DNA of 64,000 nt from Anopheles merus (Eukaryota; Arthropoda; Insecta; Diptera; Culicidae). Below, piece after piece: positions 1 through 13,199 of the stretch. The first letter of the stretch is position 1. Each line of letters starts with the position of its first letter. The notes beneath the pieces are model-generated. The model did not search any database, had not been told where the DNA came from, and saw nothing but the letters and a program-made list of their open reading frames with translations. The position numbers were made by a program, and so were the translations under genes. The stretch spans positions 36,336,499 through 36,400,498 of the forward strand of contig NC_054084.1 in the NCBI RefSeq assembly GCF_017562075.2. The letters are read 5' to 3'.

Positions 1-340
1 TTATTGTTTAGCGAACGCGGCGCTTAATTACGCTCCCAACGTTCCGATTTCGGGTCTGTGGCTTTCTGGTGAATCGGATTTCCATAAACCACGATTTATG
101 GTGTCGATCGTAATGAGCGATTTAGATAGGTTTGCTCAATTTTGTCCCTAATGGCTATTGCGGGTCACTTAATTGTGGTTGCGGAATCACGTTTACATGT
201 TGGGAGTAATTGATTTTTGTTTATTTTAAAATTAACATCAGTACACAGGTTTAGTTAATCTTTCCGATTTGAATTCTGAAATGAAATGTAACTGAATGTA
301 ATTATGAACGGAATGTATAATTATAAATAGAATTGTAGAG

Positions 341-554
341 TTGGGGCCGGTCTGGTGGTACAGTCGTCAACTCGTACGACGTTACAACATGCCCGTCATG
401 GGTTCAAGTCCCGAATAGACCATGCCCCCATACGTAGGACTGACTATCCTGCTATGGTAATAATAAGTCACTGAAAGCCAAGCTCACTTCATTAGTGGGT
501 ACTGGCAGGCCTTGACCGACAGCGGTTGTTGTGCCAAAGAAGAAGAAGAAGAAG
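341..554 (+). mobile_element. SINE200-like tRNA-derived SINE, copy 1
   Basis: About 210 bp beginning GGGGCCGGTCTGGTGG. It has a polymerase III box A-like segment near 351-372 and a box B at 400-412 (GGGTTCAAGTCCC), and ends in an (AAG)n tail. The insertion is flanked by a direct repeat AATTGTAGAG at 331-340 and 555-564, which is the expected target-site duplication of LINE-mediated retroposition. Related copies lie at 10521-10715 and 50465-50689 and fragments at 39411 and 47218. The family name SINE200 is from memory of Anopheles repeats; the structure itself is read directly. Confidence 0.85.
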
Positions 555-3500
555 AATTGTAGAGTAGATAGCTCACTTCACCAGTAAAATCTGCTTGATT
601 GTTTATTGAAAGCTAATAACTAGAAATCACCCATCAAAACTAGAAATGATTTGATTGAAACATGTTATCAACATGCCAAAAAGGTTTACATTAAAAGCTT
701 TGAAAATCAGTTTGAAACAGATTTGGTTTATGGAATAATTCATTAAATCATCTCAAAATGCGGATATTCAATAAATTGAGTTTGAGTTTGTATCTTAGAC
801 CATTTGAATGTTACTTCAAATTTAATAGTAACCATTTTTCTTCATTCTTTAGTTCATTTAAATGATAGTTTGGTGATCAGTCTCTATTCATAGATAATAG
901 ATAATAGAATAGAGTTTTTTTTTGCTAAGCTGCTCCAATGCAAATCATGAATGTGGTACAAACAGAAAACAATAATTACACACTTCCATTAATTCTTGGT
1001 TTCTAAACATTTCACATGATTCGTTAAAGTATATAACTTGCGTGGTGCTGTCAATCCATATTTCATCAATCATAATTCATCTGTAAGCTATGGCGCCATT
1101 CATAGGCGATCTTCTATTACGATAGTCCATAATCTGGCATATTATCACCTTTTTCCTGTTTTGGTTCCTACCAAAGTTCTGTTCTTTTCGATTTGCCCAA
1201 TAGCCGGGTTTATGGTTTCCCTCTTTCTATTCTCCACATTACCCGGGAGTCCCGGAATAAGCCAAACCTTACAGTGTGTTATGAAAATCTTCTAGCAACA
1301 TTTTACGAATAGCTAGACACCGAGACGAGCAATATAAGAACACATGTTGCCATATCACATATAGAATCAATATCTTCAATCATTACGGCGAAGCTTCTGA
1401 CCCAATTCTGGTTCACAGAAAGGTCTGACAAAATTTTCACCTGTGGACAAGAGTGTGGATACCGAGAAGGAGCAACCGTGCACGATTGATTTCTTCTACT
1501 CAGTTCATTCCTACCCCGTCAAATAAGACGCCGAATCGTACAGTGTTACAGTTCCATTGGGATTGATTTAAAGCTACTCATTTAATGGAGACACGATATG
1601 ATCGTAAATCATTCCATACTTTAAACATGAGAACTAACATCCAACCACAACTACTTAGCGTATTATCATAGTGAACTGTGAAGGCATATTTAGCGTAGAT
1701 CATCTACTTACTCCTAAGTCATATATTAGATAAAATCTTTTCATACATTCAAATTAAAATTTGGGTAAATTTACCAATAGTGATTCAATTTTTAGAGCTA
1801 CATATATACTTTAATAAAGTGCCAGGAAGGTAAATTTATGAATATTTTAACACATAGCAATTGTAATATGTTTGATCTTCGCAATCATAACCATTTTTGC
1901 CTTCAAAAACTTAGGAGCAAAAATTCATATTTTTGTGGCGGCTTCAACGTACCTATAGTGGTGGTATGGCTATAACGTCATATTATATTCCTATAGTGGT
2001 GGTAAACAAATCCAAGTGACATTTGCTCGAAATTGTTTTTCCATATCTGCTCGATTAGTACTCGATACGCCTGAAATTGTGAATTTGTGTGTGATCAAGT
2101 GTGTTGCAATCGCCAAGATTTGGCGTGTCTAGACGAAATTAGACTATTTTTTATCGATGGACGATGCCGTCGTGCTCATTTTAGATTAAAAGATTTGGTT
2201 TTCAATGAACAATATTTTTTATCGGTATTATTTAAGTATATAATGGCTACATTTCCGAGCGAATCTTGAGGAAGGCAACGAAAAAGCCGCATCACAGTTG
2301 ACTTGAAAGGACTTTTCCTAAATTCCCTTAAACTTGTGCAGTTAAAGGAAAGTTTAAGACTCTAGTTTAAGGGACTTTACTCGAATCCGTTTTCATACTG
2401 TTCATTTCTGTTGCTTATTTTAGTGAAAACAATATGACATGTCAAAAATATCCTTAAAACAAATTTAAATGTGCTGTTTTTACTGATTTTATTTAGCACT
2501 AAAGTAAAAAAATACACATAAAAATGCAAAAAATCAACAACATTTCATAAAGGTCATGTAAAAAACATGGGTTGTTATGTGGTCATTTACAGCGTTAACA
2601 AAAATTTAACAATTTTGTTATGGAATGCTAAGGATTTCGGATAATTTTAACACATTTCACAAATTATTGAATTAGTCGGTCACTATGTAATGCGATGGTC
2701 CCATTTAGTTTTCAAACTGTTTGTAACCGTTGTATGGTCATAGAATAGGTACGTTTACCTTTTTGTTAATCATGCTTAAAACATTGGTGATATGATAAAA
2801 TGTAACAGCAAACCCACTGTTTATCGATTAGAAACAGAATAGTATAACCATTATTAAATTTATAAACACTGCTAGAGCGGTTGGCAGATTGCACCGACCA
2901 TTGAAATAAGAAATATCGGTGATCATAAAAAATATATGGTCAGGTAACACACAAAAAAGTACAATCGGTAGACGAAGTGTACATACACCAGCGGTCCTAA
3001 AACGCTGCCCTGCAGTTAATCCTCTGCAGTAAAAACTCTATCAAACGCTGCTTTGCGTTATCAAAAATCCAATATGAATGTACACAAATGTGGAAGTTGA
3101 TTTTTTATATTTTAGCCTGTATGTATGTACAAATTTTCAAAATTTGATCCACCACACCTTTCAAACTCGTAAAAATGCCCAACATTGAAACCCATCCAGC
3201 ACACCTTTTTTTGCTGTATGTTTTTCACATCATTTTGATGGCTTCTGTTTTGCGCGTTTTTTATGTGCTTTGCTATTCGTACTGCTGTTACACGTAGCAG
3301 CAGTGCGAAAACAGGCATCAGGCAGCCACTGCCACTAGATACTTCACTGCCATCGTGTACCGAAAACTCAGAAACGATGTCCGTTTCGTTAGGGCAAATT
3401 CGCATGAAATGCGAAACATTAACGTGTTTTTGCTTCTCTTTAACCGTCTTCTCCGTTCGTTTGGTAGAGCACTCCCTGACGGAATGAAATAGACAGCTGC

Positions 3501-5326
3501 CACTGCTACGGTGTTTGCTAGAATCAAAAACGAAAAACTAAAGTGTTTTAGAAAGGAGAAAATGACCGCTACACAATGTAGCCGTTTTGTTTGGTACATG
3601 ATATTTCACTCAATAATTTCATCATTATCACATCGCAACGGCGAAAAAGGTTTCGACCAGGCATAATCCCGCACATTGTTTTGCTTTATGCACTGGAAAC
3701 GGAACCAACAACGAAACGAACCCTCACCACAATCACCATACACTTGGCACGGGGGACCGTGGCGTAGGATGAAATCTGGTGCAAAAGAGCGGACTGTTTT
3801 TATGAAGCTGGTTAGCGATGGCAAACGATAGTCGACCACGCAATCGTACCGCACAGCGTAGAGTCCAGCACTAGTCGACCGGGGCCACGCAAAGGTGTCG
3901 CTTTCGTCTTAATTCGTCTTTTTACACCCACCAACCACAGTCACCTTTACAGCGGGTTGAGGGTGAGAATGATGGGGTAGTTTGTTTTCTATTTCCACCA
4001 TTTTTCCCTTTTGGCTTGATGGTTTAGTATTTCCTTCCCATCGATACCTTTTCTACCGGACAGTTACGGTTATGGTGAAAATTACCATCAATTTGACCTT
4101 TTCTCTCACCTATTCAGACGACATTGGTGGGGCACGTCCGCTAAAGGACCTTCAGCTATAGGGCAGCAGCGTGTTTTTTTCCCTTATTTCGGCCATGAAT
4201 AGGTCAACGCACTTGATGGCATCAAACGTCGAGAAACATAAAATCAAAGCTAGTAAAGGAATCCGGTCGGTAGCCAAAACCCGACCTACCGTATCGAGCC
4301 GCCCTTATCACTTTGCGTGTGTCGTAAAGGGGCCTTCAAATCATTTCTTCCGGTGTACGCTTTACGAGGAGAGCTTAAATGGGGAGGAATGGTTTAGTTA
4401 CGGAAGAAGGTGCTGTGCCGAATGGAGTTAATCTTTGGGTTTGCCCAACCCAAAGCCCCAGAAAGACCGGCCGGCACAACAGTAATCGATGGTAGTGGGG
4501 GGGTAGGAAGAATTCCATGAGTCTCCCAAAAAACCGGTTTCAAAAGGCGCTCGGTGACCAAACACAAAACTCGTAAAGTTGTCCCCTTTAAAAACATTGG
4601 GCCTTTTTTTTTTGTTCAACCACAAACAACTTGGCGAATAACAGTTGAGGTGAAACTTTCACCTCCTGCCAAAGCTTGAATCATTTATTCGCTTCACTCG
4701 ACGGCCCTCGATATCGTTGTAGTGTGTCAAATGTGGCTCACACACCAGCCCAAACCCAAACCGGGCCGGGCTGGCCAACATGTTTTGGGTTTTGGGTTTG
4801 GGCCCGACTAATGGCGGTGAGGCTCGCTACCCGTTGAGGCATTGTGGAGCATTTGTACGCCATCAATTTCACCACTTGAAGCATAAATCTCTCACCCGGG
4901 CGCCCGTACCTCTCGGGACGAGGCGTTGAGCTGCGGACGAACTGTGGGAGGTTAATTGTGGGACAGGAAGCGATGCGGAAAAATCGTCGCTAATCTTGGC
5001 GCATAAATTAAGCACAGATCGAGCTTTCGCGCGGCCGCTTTGCTCACGTTGGTCATGCATAGTGGCTTCCCTCACAGTTCATGCATTTTTTTTGTGTGTT
5101 GGTTTGCTTTGTTTTATGTAGTTCCCGGAAAGCTTTTGCCACAACGCACAAGGAGCCGTGTAGCACAAATGGAGGTTTGCTGTTTGCTGCACCGACTGCC
5201 CGAAGGTACTCAGGTCGGTAGCGTTTAGAGTGTGATGTCAATTTTTCCCTGCCCGGGTCGCTTGTCGGTTGGCGTAAATCTTGCCAGCGCTTATATATAT
5301 TCCAGCCGTGTCAGGAACCTTTTGCA

Positions 5327-5328
<2 letters not shown>

Positions 5329-5381
<53 letters not shown>
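5329..5381. repeat. (GT)n microsatellite
   Basis: An uninterrupted GT dinucleotide tract of about 26 units. It creates the Cys-Val repeats seen in spurious translations on this strand. Confidence 0.95.
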
Positions 5382-5382
<1 letters not shown>

Positions 5383-7337
5383 AGCGATTTTTAAACACCA
5401 CTTGCACAATGTACACACAACGAGGTAAAACACATATCTACCCGAAGGCAGATTTGGATGAGATAGACTCTACCATCGATGGAGGGTTTGTTTTGCTTGT
5501 GTCGGATGGAGCAGCTTGGTTCTTTACTCTGATGACGAGGCCATGGAGGCGCCTGGTAGTTCACAACTAGTGGGGGAGAAATTTGCATACATGAAATTAC
5601 TTTCTGGTTTGTTTGTGGACATTACTTTAACATGAAGAATGAATTGATTCCTTTAGTTTGTTTTATTGAAGTTCATTTAACAGATTTCTATGCACCCCTT
5701 TAAAAATTAATGAAAATCAAATATATGTTCTTGTAGTTTTATCTTTTCTTCCAGCTTAAACTAATCGTTCACATTATATTATCGAAAAAAGTATTTTTCA
5801 TGATGATTCCTTTTTTCTGCAGTCTCGTTTTTAATGCAATGTTTTAGATTATTTTATAAATCATATAATTGATCAAAAATATTGTGTCAAAGTTCGAGTT
5901 TCAAATTTTCTCCACTTTTAATCACTAAAACACGCAAGTTGTTTCTCTAGCAGTCTCAGTTATTAAGGTACTGCTTTTATTTGTTACATGCTGTGAATTG
6001 AATTTTAACTCGAATTTTAGTAATGTGAAAAGTTTAAATAACTAATCATAGAATAGTTTAAATTGTTTTTGCTAACCGCCGAGTTTGTCCAATTTTATTC
6101 AGATTGTACTATTATTGTTTTCAAACAATTATTACATCCTATCCATTATTTTTACCAATCCTGCTTAAAACGAGACAAATTAAACCCAAACCCAAAAAAC
6201 AATGGCTCTAAAATTCTCAACAGTCGCTGCGAAAAGGTCACTAGGATTAAGCAATTTCGAAACCATCTCATTACCGACCGACCGCTGAGAATTCCACCGA
6301 CTAGCCCTCGATTAGGGATAACCCTATTCCAAATGGCTTTATATAAATTTATAAATTCGATACGGTCCTGCTACCTTTCACAAGGGCGACTTTCTAGCCG
6401 GCGACAGGATAAATGCAGTTTAATAGTAGCCGGAGACCGGTTTCCTAAATCCAACATCCGGAGAATGTGTGACCCTTAGCTCCACAGTAGCTTTAGGGAA
6501 TGATCCCGTCTATATAGAGGGTATGCTGGCTGGTGGGTTTTCCAACTAGAATCATTAGCCAGCCGTGCTCGTGTCTCTCGATTTGTTATGAGCATTTAAG
6601 GGATTCGATACCGTTGTAATTGTATTTACAAAACATGAGTTAAAAACCAATCTTTCACGATATGATCATCTATGATTTATTTTCAAATCGGTTCAACAAT
6701 GGCCAGTCATTATCATGAGACAAAAAAAATTAATTATTATATACATTGAACGACAAGAAAGTGTTATAATAAAAGGATTATTGTAATTAATTTAAAAAAA
6801 AAATATTTCAATATAAAGTAGTTAGATCTACCTACAATAGTGAATATTTCGTCTCTTCTTAACTTCTTATCATCTGCTATGGCATTTCTTTGTCTTGTTA
6901 ATGATAATTTCTTATAACAGTATTTTGGATTTTGATACGATCAATTACTTGTTTGTTTTAAAGTAGAAATACTTACCTGCAGGCGACTTATAGCATGTTA
7001 ACGACTTCTCCACAAACTTATCATGCAATCCATCGGCTCCTTATCTCATGATCGCATCTCATTTCATTTAACACAACACCCTGCATGTCAACGGCCCGTG
7101 AGGTCTTATTCCGGCCTGCCTGTTTGTTCAGTCTGGGTGGCTCCTGCCTTCTTCTGGACCGGACGCTCGATTATAGCTAACAGTGTCGCTATTTTTCTTC
7201 CCTCTCCAAACACGCTTCCGATGGATGGCGCCACCCGGTAATGGAACTACCACATTTTGGATGGTCGAAATAAATAACGCTCACTCCCAACGTCCACTAC
7301 ACACTCGGCAACAACTACACAACATACACAACTACAG

Positions 7338-7411
7338 CAAGCAGCGGCCAGTACGCACACTACGTCTTCAATTCCATCGATCTTGACCGGAATGGCTCAT
7401 TAAGCTTTGAG
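7338..7411 (+). CDS. KChIP-like gene, exon with EF-hand 2
   Basis: Reads (x)-S-S-G-Q-Y-A-H-Y-V-F-N-S-I-D-L-D-R-N-G-S-L-S-F-E and ends in phase 0 before GTAGCG. A stop codon at 7271 in the same frame bounds it upstream. The start at 7338 follows CTACAG and leaves a phase-1 split codon, which fits the family, but the pyrimidine tract is poor, so the acceptor could instead be a nearby AG such as the one before 7352. Confidence 0.7.
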
Positions 7412-7964
7412 GTAGCGTATCCCGGGCAATACATGACCATGACATAAACACACACAGTGTAACGTCTCCATTTCTTGTTCCTTTTCTTGTGTTTCATTTC
7501 ATTTACCACCTCACCGCTGCAGGAATTCGTCGCCAACCTGTCGATTCTGCTGCGTGGCACGGTCGACGAGAAGCTGCAGTGGACCTTCTCCCTGTACGAC
7601 ATCAACGGCGATGGATGCATTACCAAGGAGGAGATGAAGGAAATCGTAACCGCGATCTACGAGCTGATGGGCAAGGTACCGGAGGGCTGCGAAGAGGAGC
7701 AAGCCATCAAGGATAAGGTCGAGCGGCTGTTCGAGGTGAGGGATAAGGCTTTTGCAAGCTTTCACTCCCTTTTTTGCCTTTCCTTTTTGTTTTCATTATC
7801 ACACAGAGACTCATGATTCACCTTTTGTTTTCTTCTACCTCCCTCCCGGGCAGAAAATGGATCGTAACTGTGACGGCAAGATAACGCTGGACGAGTTCAT
7901 CGAATGCTGCACGAAGGACGAAAGCATCCGCCGATCGATAGCCGTGTTTGACACCATCTTCTAA
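7338..7964 (+). CDS. Kv channel-interacting protein-like EF-hand calcium sensor, 3' part (three exons)
   Basis: The joined exons 7338-7411, 7523-7735 and 7854-7964 encode about 131 C-terminal residues of a neuronal calcium sensor family protein. Three complete calcium-binding EF-hand loops are seen: D-L-D-R-N-G-S-L-S, D-I-N-G-D-G-C-I-T and D-R-N-C-D-G-K-I-T, each closed by Glu at position 12. The segment LLRGTVDEKL and the end V-F-D-T-I-F fit the KChIP branch (Drosophila CG5890-like) better than frequenin or recoverin. KChIPs bind the N-terminus of Kv4/Shal channels and tune A-type potassium current in a calcium-dependent way; that role is family knowledge. The intron phases (1, 0, 0) and the exon break after S-F-E match the vertebrate KChIP layout as I recall it. 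The N-terminal exons, with the degenerate first EF-hand, were not found, so the gene is partial here. Confidence 0.85.
7523..7735 (+). CDS. KChIP-like gene, exon with EF-hand 3
   Basis: Exactly 71 codons between a CTGCAG acceptor and a GAG-GTGAGG donor, both phase 0. It starts E-F-V-A-N-L-S-I-L-L-R-G and carries the loop D-I-N-G-D-G-C-I-T-K-E-E, followed by the linker I-V-T-A-I-Y-E-L-M-G-K, which is strongly conserved in KChIPs. Confidence 0.88.
7854..7964 (+). CDS. KChIP-like gene, terminal coding exon with EF-hand 4
   Basis: Begins K-M-D-R-N-C-D-G-K-I-T after a CCCGGGCAG acceptor and ends at TAA. EF-hand 4 is complete, and the final residues I-R-R-S-I-A-V-F-D-T-I-F correspond to the conserved KChIP C-terminal helix. 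Confidence 0.9.
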   Translation, partial: KMDRNCDGKITLDEFIECCTKDESIRRSIAVFDTIF

Positions 7965-10297
7965 ACCATCCGCATATCGCACGTGCTTCAGCTTTGCTAG
8001 GCCCCCGTCTTTAGGTGGATTGCGGATGATGCAATATGATCCTGTCCGTCCCACCATCCACGAGTGGCGTACAAAAGAAACCTTCAATTTTCAAGAAGCA
8101 GTTGGATAAGCTTCGAGCCATCCACCAATGAAATGAATAATGCTGCATGGGGATAGCATGAGGTTGGAGCAGCGAAAAACGACACTCAAATCTTTATGCA
8201 ACTTTTAACCCAAAATTCAATGTCAAAACACACCTATCAAAGACACACACAAAACGCACAGAGATGATGCTTAAAATGTTGAAACCCATTATTCGAAGAT
8301 TCTATTTCCTGTTACTGTACCGCACTGGAAGGGAGTGAGTGCATTCTATTGGGAAAATGAAAAGCTCCCAACCCGAAAGCTTTTAGTGTACGAACGATAC
8401 GAATCAAGAACATATTTTGGAGAGTTTAACAAAAACAGAACATTTGTATGTAACTAGAACCACAGTCCTTTCCTACTTCCCTATTTAATTCAAAACGTGA
8501 TATTGTTGTTGTAATCTTAAAAGTTTTTTAATATTATCGCATCCGTTAGGTGTGCTTGGTGCAATGCACGTTTGCAAAAGCTCGATTCCTAGAATCGAGG
8601 GAAATGATTTATTGTTGCTGTTTATCCTTCACTTGTATCCTTTTCCCCAACAAAACTAATGTTTAGCAAACATACCAGTACCTTAAAACCCCCTAGAACA
8701 CTTAAACATTCAAACACACAGGGTTGCTGACTTTCTCCTCTTTGTCATGGTTTGAAAAGCTTGTAGCTTGTAGCAACAACAAAAAAAGGTAAAAATCAAA
8801 GGAGCCTCTGACACTCCGACACTGCTTTTCACACAATGTAGCAAGCGTTGAGATAGCAGTATGTTAAGAAGCGTTTAAAAGTGAACTGCTTTCCTTCCTT
8901 CTCATTCTTTCCCAGTAACTACTTCACACGTATAGCAAAGTTGTTCCTCAAATTAAACTTTAACCGGATACGTAGCATCCGGTGTGACCATTGTTGTTCC
9001 ATATCTAAACACTTCCACGTTACTACTAATTCTTATATTTACCTGATCAAAAAACGTGTAAGTGAGAGAGAAAGAGAGAGATAGAGTAGGAGAACAGGAA
9101 ACATATACTCACACTCTTGTTGAACCACACGTTTCTTGACGTTCGATTCTATAGAAATAATTACTCCATTCCTACTTTTTGGAGCCGTTACCCGTTACGA
9201 GAATTCCTAAATACTATCTACCTATGGACAACTTTATCCTCTCCCGCTCTTACACATACACAAACACACAGACACAGGTAGACATACACTAACCTAGATG
9301 TTGTGAATGACTGGTTTATGCGGTTGCCGCAAGATGGCGCGACCATACGCCGCCCCTTTTTTGTAATACTTCCGCCGTTGTTTCTATTGTTTTGCAATGA
9401 TGTCGTCCGTACCTTCCCTTTATATGCGTATGTGCGTTGTTATAGTGCTGTCGTTTTTAAACGTGGACACACACAGCAAAAGAAAAACCGGTAAAACATT
9501 GTGTGCTTCAGGGTATTTTTTATTAACTAGGTTGTTTTATAATGTATTGTGTGATGGGATTAATTGTTGATGCATGATGCAAAGCAGGAACAACTGGATA
9601 ATGACATAAAAACAGCAGGAATAGAGCAATGTGTTTTCAAGTCCGATTTTGTTACAGGGGTTTTCCTAAGGAAAGTCCGTTAGGTTGCGGGAAGGGCAGG
9701 AGGGATAGAATCATCCGAAACCCGCTAATGATAAAAAGATCGTGAGATTACAGGAAAGATCAAGGCGCAAATGATAACACAATTTAAATTATGCAAGCAA
9801 AGTGAATGAGACAAAATGTTGTTATTTATTCAATATAAAACCGTACTCATCCTAGTACAGTAAGTACTCACTCTCTGCATAGTATGTGTGTATGTGTGAA
9901 TAGGCTAGAGTGACCGAATGCGGTGAATATAAAACAACACTGCAGAAACAACAATCCTACCCTTTTGAATGTCTGAATGTTTCCACAATGTCATTGTTGT
10001 CTTAAGTGAGTAATGAGAAAACAAAAAAAAAACAGAAAACACCATTCGTGTAACAGTAGACGGGAGTAGATTCTAGCCAGCAGTGGCACACGGTGTGGTG
10101 AATGATAACACATTAAAACTTGATAACAACACAACACTACCCATTGATAGTGAAACACAGAACACAAAACACATACTGCACCGAGTAAAAGGACATACAA
10201 GAACCCCTCAAAAAAAGAATAATAATAATTGATCCATATTTCAGTTGTTTCGATGTTTGTAATACGAAAATTGTACTTCAAATATATCATGAAATAA
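7965..10297 (+). other. Probable 3' UTR of the KChIP-like gene
   Basis: About 2.3 kb after the stop codon without a supportable open frame and without large repeats. It is AT-rich with short CA and GA runs (for example near 9060 and 9250). The first canonical AATAAA noticed after the stop is at 10292. The extent is inferred from that signal alone; a shorter 3' UTR using a variant signal is possible. Confidence 0.5.
10292..10297 (+). terminator. Candidate polyadenylation signal, KChIP-like gene
   Basis: AATAAA in an AT-rich context, the first one noticed downstream of the KChIP stop codon. Confidence 0.4.
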
Positions 10298-10520
10298 AGA
10301 GTCCCTTATACAAAATAATTAAACGAATGTCTTGTTTTTTTAACGTAAAGAGCGACTTCAGATTTCAAGATGACTGTTTACTACTAAGAATATGTGAAAG
10401 TTAGTTTGTAGTAGTTTTGTGTTAGGGTGGTGTCAATTTGTTTTATGTTTTAAATAACTTGTACAATAGGACAAGAGTTAAAACATTTGTTTCTAAAAAA
10501 AGGTTTTATAAACCCAAGCG

Positions 10521-10715
10521 ATTGGGGCGGTCCCGTGGTACAGTCGTCAACTCGAACGACTCAATAACATGCCCGTCATGGGTTCAAGCCCAGAATGGAT
10601 TGTCCCCCAGTAGCAAGGATTGTGACTATCCGGCTACGTGGTAATGAATTAAGTCTCGAAAGCCTGTATAGGCCGGCATGTCCGCGTAGGACGTTACGCA
10701 AAATAGAAGAAGAAG
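10521..10715 (+). mobile_element. SINE200-like SINE, copy 2
   Basis: Begins near GGGGCGGTCCCGTGG, has a box B GGGTTCAAGCCC near 10580 and a (AGA)n-rich tail. It is flanked by the direct repeat AAACCCAAGCG at 10510-10520 and 10716-10726. The 3' half differs from copies 1 and 3. The target site lies exactly at the left end of the repeat cluster that follows, whose first bases are CCCAAGCG. Confidence 0.85.
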
Positions 10716-10717
10716 AA

Positions 10718-12590
10718 ACCCAAGCGCCACAGATTAAACTTTAATAAACGTCTGGGAAATGAAATATCCTTAGAAAAAAACGAAAGCTACATAGCTTCTC
10801 CGGTTTGCTCAGTAGATGGCGTTTTATAACTAATCATTATATTGCTGACATTTTCTTGCAATGTGTTGCACCAAACTTCACTTAATCTTGGCCTGTATAC
10901 CCTTGTAAATGACCGAGAAAAATCTATAACAATGTTCCGTGAGGTCAGATACGTGGATATTAGCACCCATCGCCCTAGTGCCATACATCCACTAAACGAT
11001 CACTAAACGGGTTCTAAACAACTTAAGCTCTCAAGCTAAAGCAATATAGTAAAACTTCGTTTAGCAGATGGCAAATGATTAATGCATTCTTAAAATAGCG
11101 AAAAAAAAGTGATGGCTTCCCGCTATATTGTTATATGATTTATGCATCGCTAGAACAAGAATGGCGATACGATCATTTAACTACCAAACTCCAATGTAAA
11201 CCACCATTTAGTATGCAGCTTTGACTGTTGTTATAGGAACTGCGAGAACAATTGCCAATTTTTGAGCATATACATCATTCAATAACCATGGCAACACCAT
11301 ACACAAATGAGAGGGATACAAATTTCAGATGTTTTCAAAATTAAAGAGACAAAAATGTACTGGAAATGAAGGGACTGTGGAAAATGTTCAAATAAGAGAG
11401 GTTTTTCATATAAAAGAGGTGTCAAATAAGAGAAGTTTCCTGATTAAGCCAGCTTACAGATTAAGCTTACAGAAAGCTACATAGCTTCATTGGTTTGCTA
11501 AATAGATAGGTAGCATATTACAACTCATCATTATATTGCTGCCCTTTTCTTGCTATGTCTTTCGACAAGTTTCTTCAAAATCAAGACCTATATAGCCTTC
11601 TAACTTTCCTAGCAAAAAACCATGTGAATGGTCGTGTGGTCAGATGGATATCATGGATAACAACACCATCGACCATCAATCAAATCTCACTTGCTTCAGT
11701 GCTGGTGGTTTCCATTGGAGTTTAGTATTTAAATAGTCGTATCGCCGTTATAGTTCTAGCGATGCATAAAACCTCTAAATGCGAAACCATACAACAGTAC
11801 AGAGGGAAGCTGAGAGAGAGAGCTCTCAAAGCGACAGAGAGCTGTCAAAGCGAGGAAAGCTCCACTGGCTGGGTATCCCACCAACAGAGGGCACCACCAG
11901 GTTTTTGCTATTTTTAAAATGCATGAGTCGTTTGCCGTTTGCTAAACCCCAAGCGCCACAGATTAAGCTTAAACGACTGGAAAATTGAATATCCATAGAA
12001 AAAAAATGAAAGCTCCACAGCTTCATTGGTTTGATCAATAGATGGCGTATTACAACTCATCATTATATTGCTATCCTTTTCTTGCAATGTGTTTCGACAA
12101 GTTGCATTTTATTATGACCTATATAGCCTTCTAACTTTCTGAGCAAAAATCAATATAAATGGTCGTGTGGTTAGATACGTGGGTATCAACACCAATGACC
12201 ATTGCTCAAATCTCACTTGCTTCAGTGCTGGTGGTTTCCGTTGGAGTTTAGTATTTAAACAATCGTATCGCCGTTCTAGTTCTAGCGATGCATAACTTCA
12301 ATGCGAAACCATACAACAGTACAGAGGAAATGAGAAAGCTCTCCTCCAAGCGATGAAGCTCAACTGGTTGGGGTATCCCACCAACAGATAGCGCCACCAG
12401 CTTTTTTGCTATTTTTAGAATGCATGAGTCGTTTGGCGTCTGCTAAACGAAGTCTTTCTATATTCCGTTTAGGTAGAGAACTTGAGTCGTTTAGAAGCCG
12501 TTTAGTGGTCGTTTAGTGGATTTGTGGCACTTGGGACGAAGTCTTTTTATATTCCGTTTAGGTTGAGAGCTTAAGTCGTTTCAGTCTATT
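10718..12590. repeat. Composite inverted/tandem repeat cluster (MITE-like)
   Basis: The left end starts CCCAAGCGCCACAGATT, and near 12515-12538 the inverse form GATTTGTGGCACTTGGG appears, so the cluster has related outer inverted ends. Inside, a unit of about 536 bp beginning GAAAGCT is present at about 11472 and again at about 12008, with a diverged partial copy at about 10785. The segment 10976-11100 is the inverse of about 12410-12538 over some 120 bp (ACTAAACGATCACTAAACGG against CCGTTTAGTGGTCGTTTAGTG). A further partial direct copy of the right end follows at 12536-12590. No transposase is visible. Confidence 0.7.
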
Positions 12591-13199
12591 CAGTTAAGAT
12601 CTATTGAATAAAAACAGCTATTCGAATGATTCCTAGAGTTAGACGTGGAACAATTCTCATCCAGATCGCATCACATGGACAAACATACATATCGGCAATA
12701 CGATAATGTAACAATCATGAAAGAAATAAACAAAAAGTGCTTCAATCAACGCCCGCACCAACATTCACTGTGGCAATTAAATTAACGACCACTTCATACA
12801 GTGGAGGTTTTCATTTTGAAAGATTTCAAATTATTTTGACAGTTAATCCCAGACGCTTGGGCATGAAGTGTTCGGAAAGCGTTTCACTCCATGGGTTGTC
12901 CTCATTTTAATTAGAAACCCCTTTAAATTAATTCGTCTCATGCGCAATAGGAAACTTATCATCATTTTCATAAAGTTTCACACATGTTCATTAAATTAAA
13001 TGGAGGTGTTCCCCATCTACACCGATTCCATTCAAGCACACGCAAAAACGCTTCCCTTTGCATGAGTGTAGCCGCGCCCTGTGCGCGTACCTGTCAGCGC
13101 ACCCATACCACCGGATCCAATACTTCACTCCGGGTTAAAAGCCTGTGTCGGTCTTGTAGGCGGCACACACACGAACGGGCGCACGCTTCGAAACCCGCT

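Larger units (their letters stand above)
1..7337. other. Non-coding stretch upstream of the KChIP exons
   Basis: AT-rich sequence in which no convincing coding exon was found apart from the SINE at 341-554 and a (GT)n tract near 5.35 kb. The open frames here are short, lack splice signals and are not conserved-looking. It is probably intron and/or upstream sequence of the KChIP-like gene, because that gene's 5' coding exons must lie at or before this region. A short first exon could have been missed. A 15-base direct repeat with core TATAGTGGTGG occurs near 1951 and 1991; its meaning is unknown. Confidence 0.6.
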
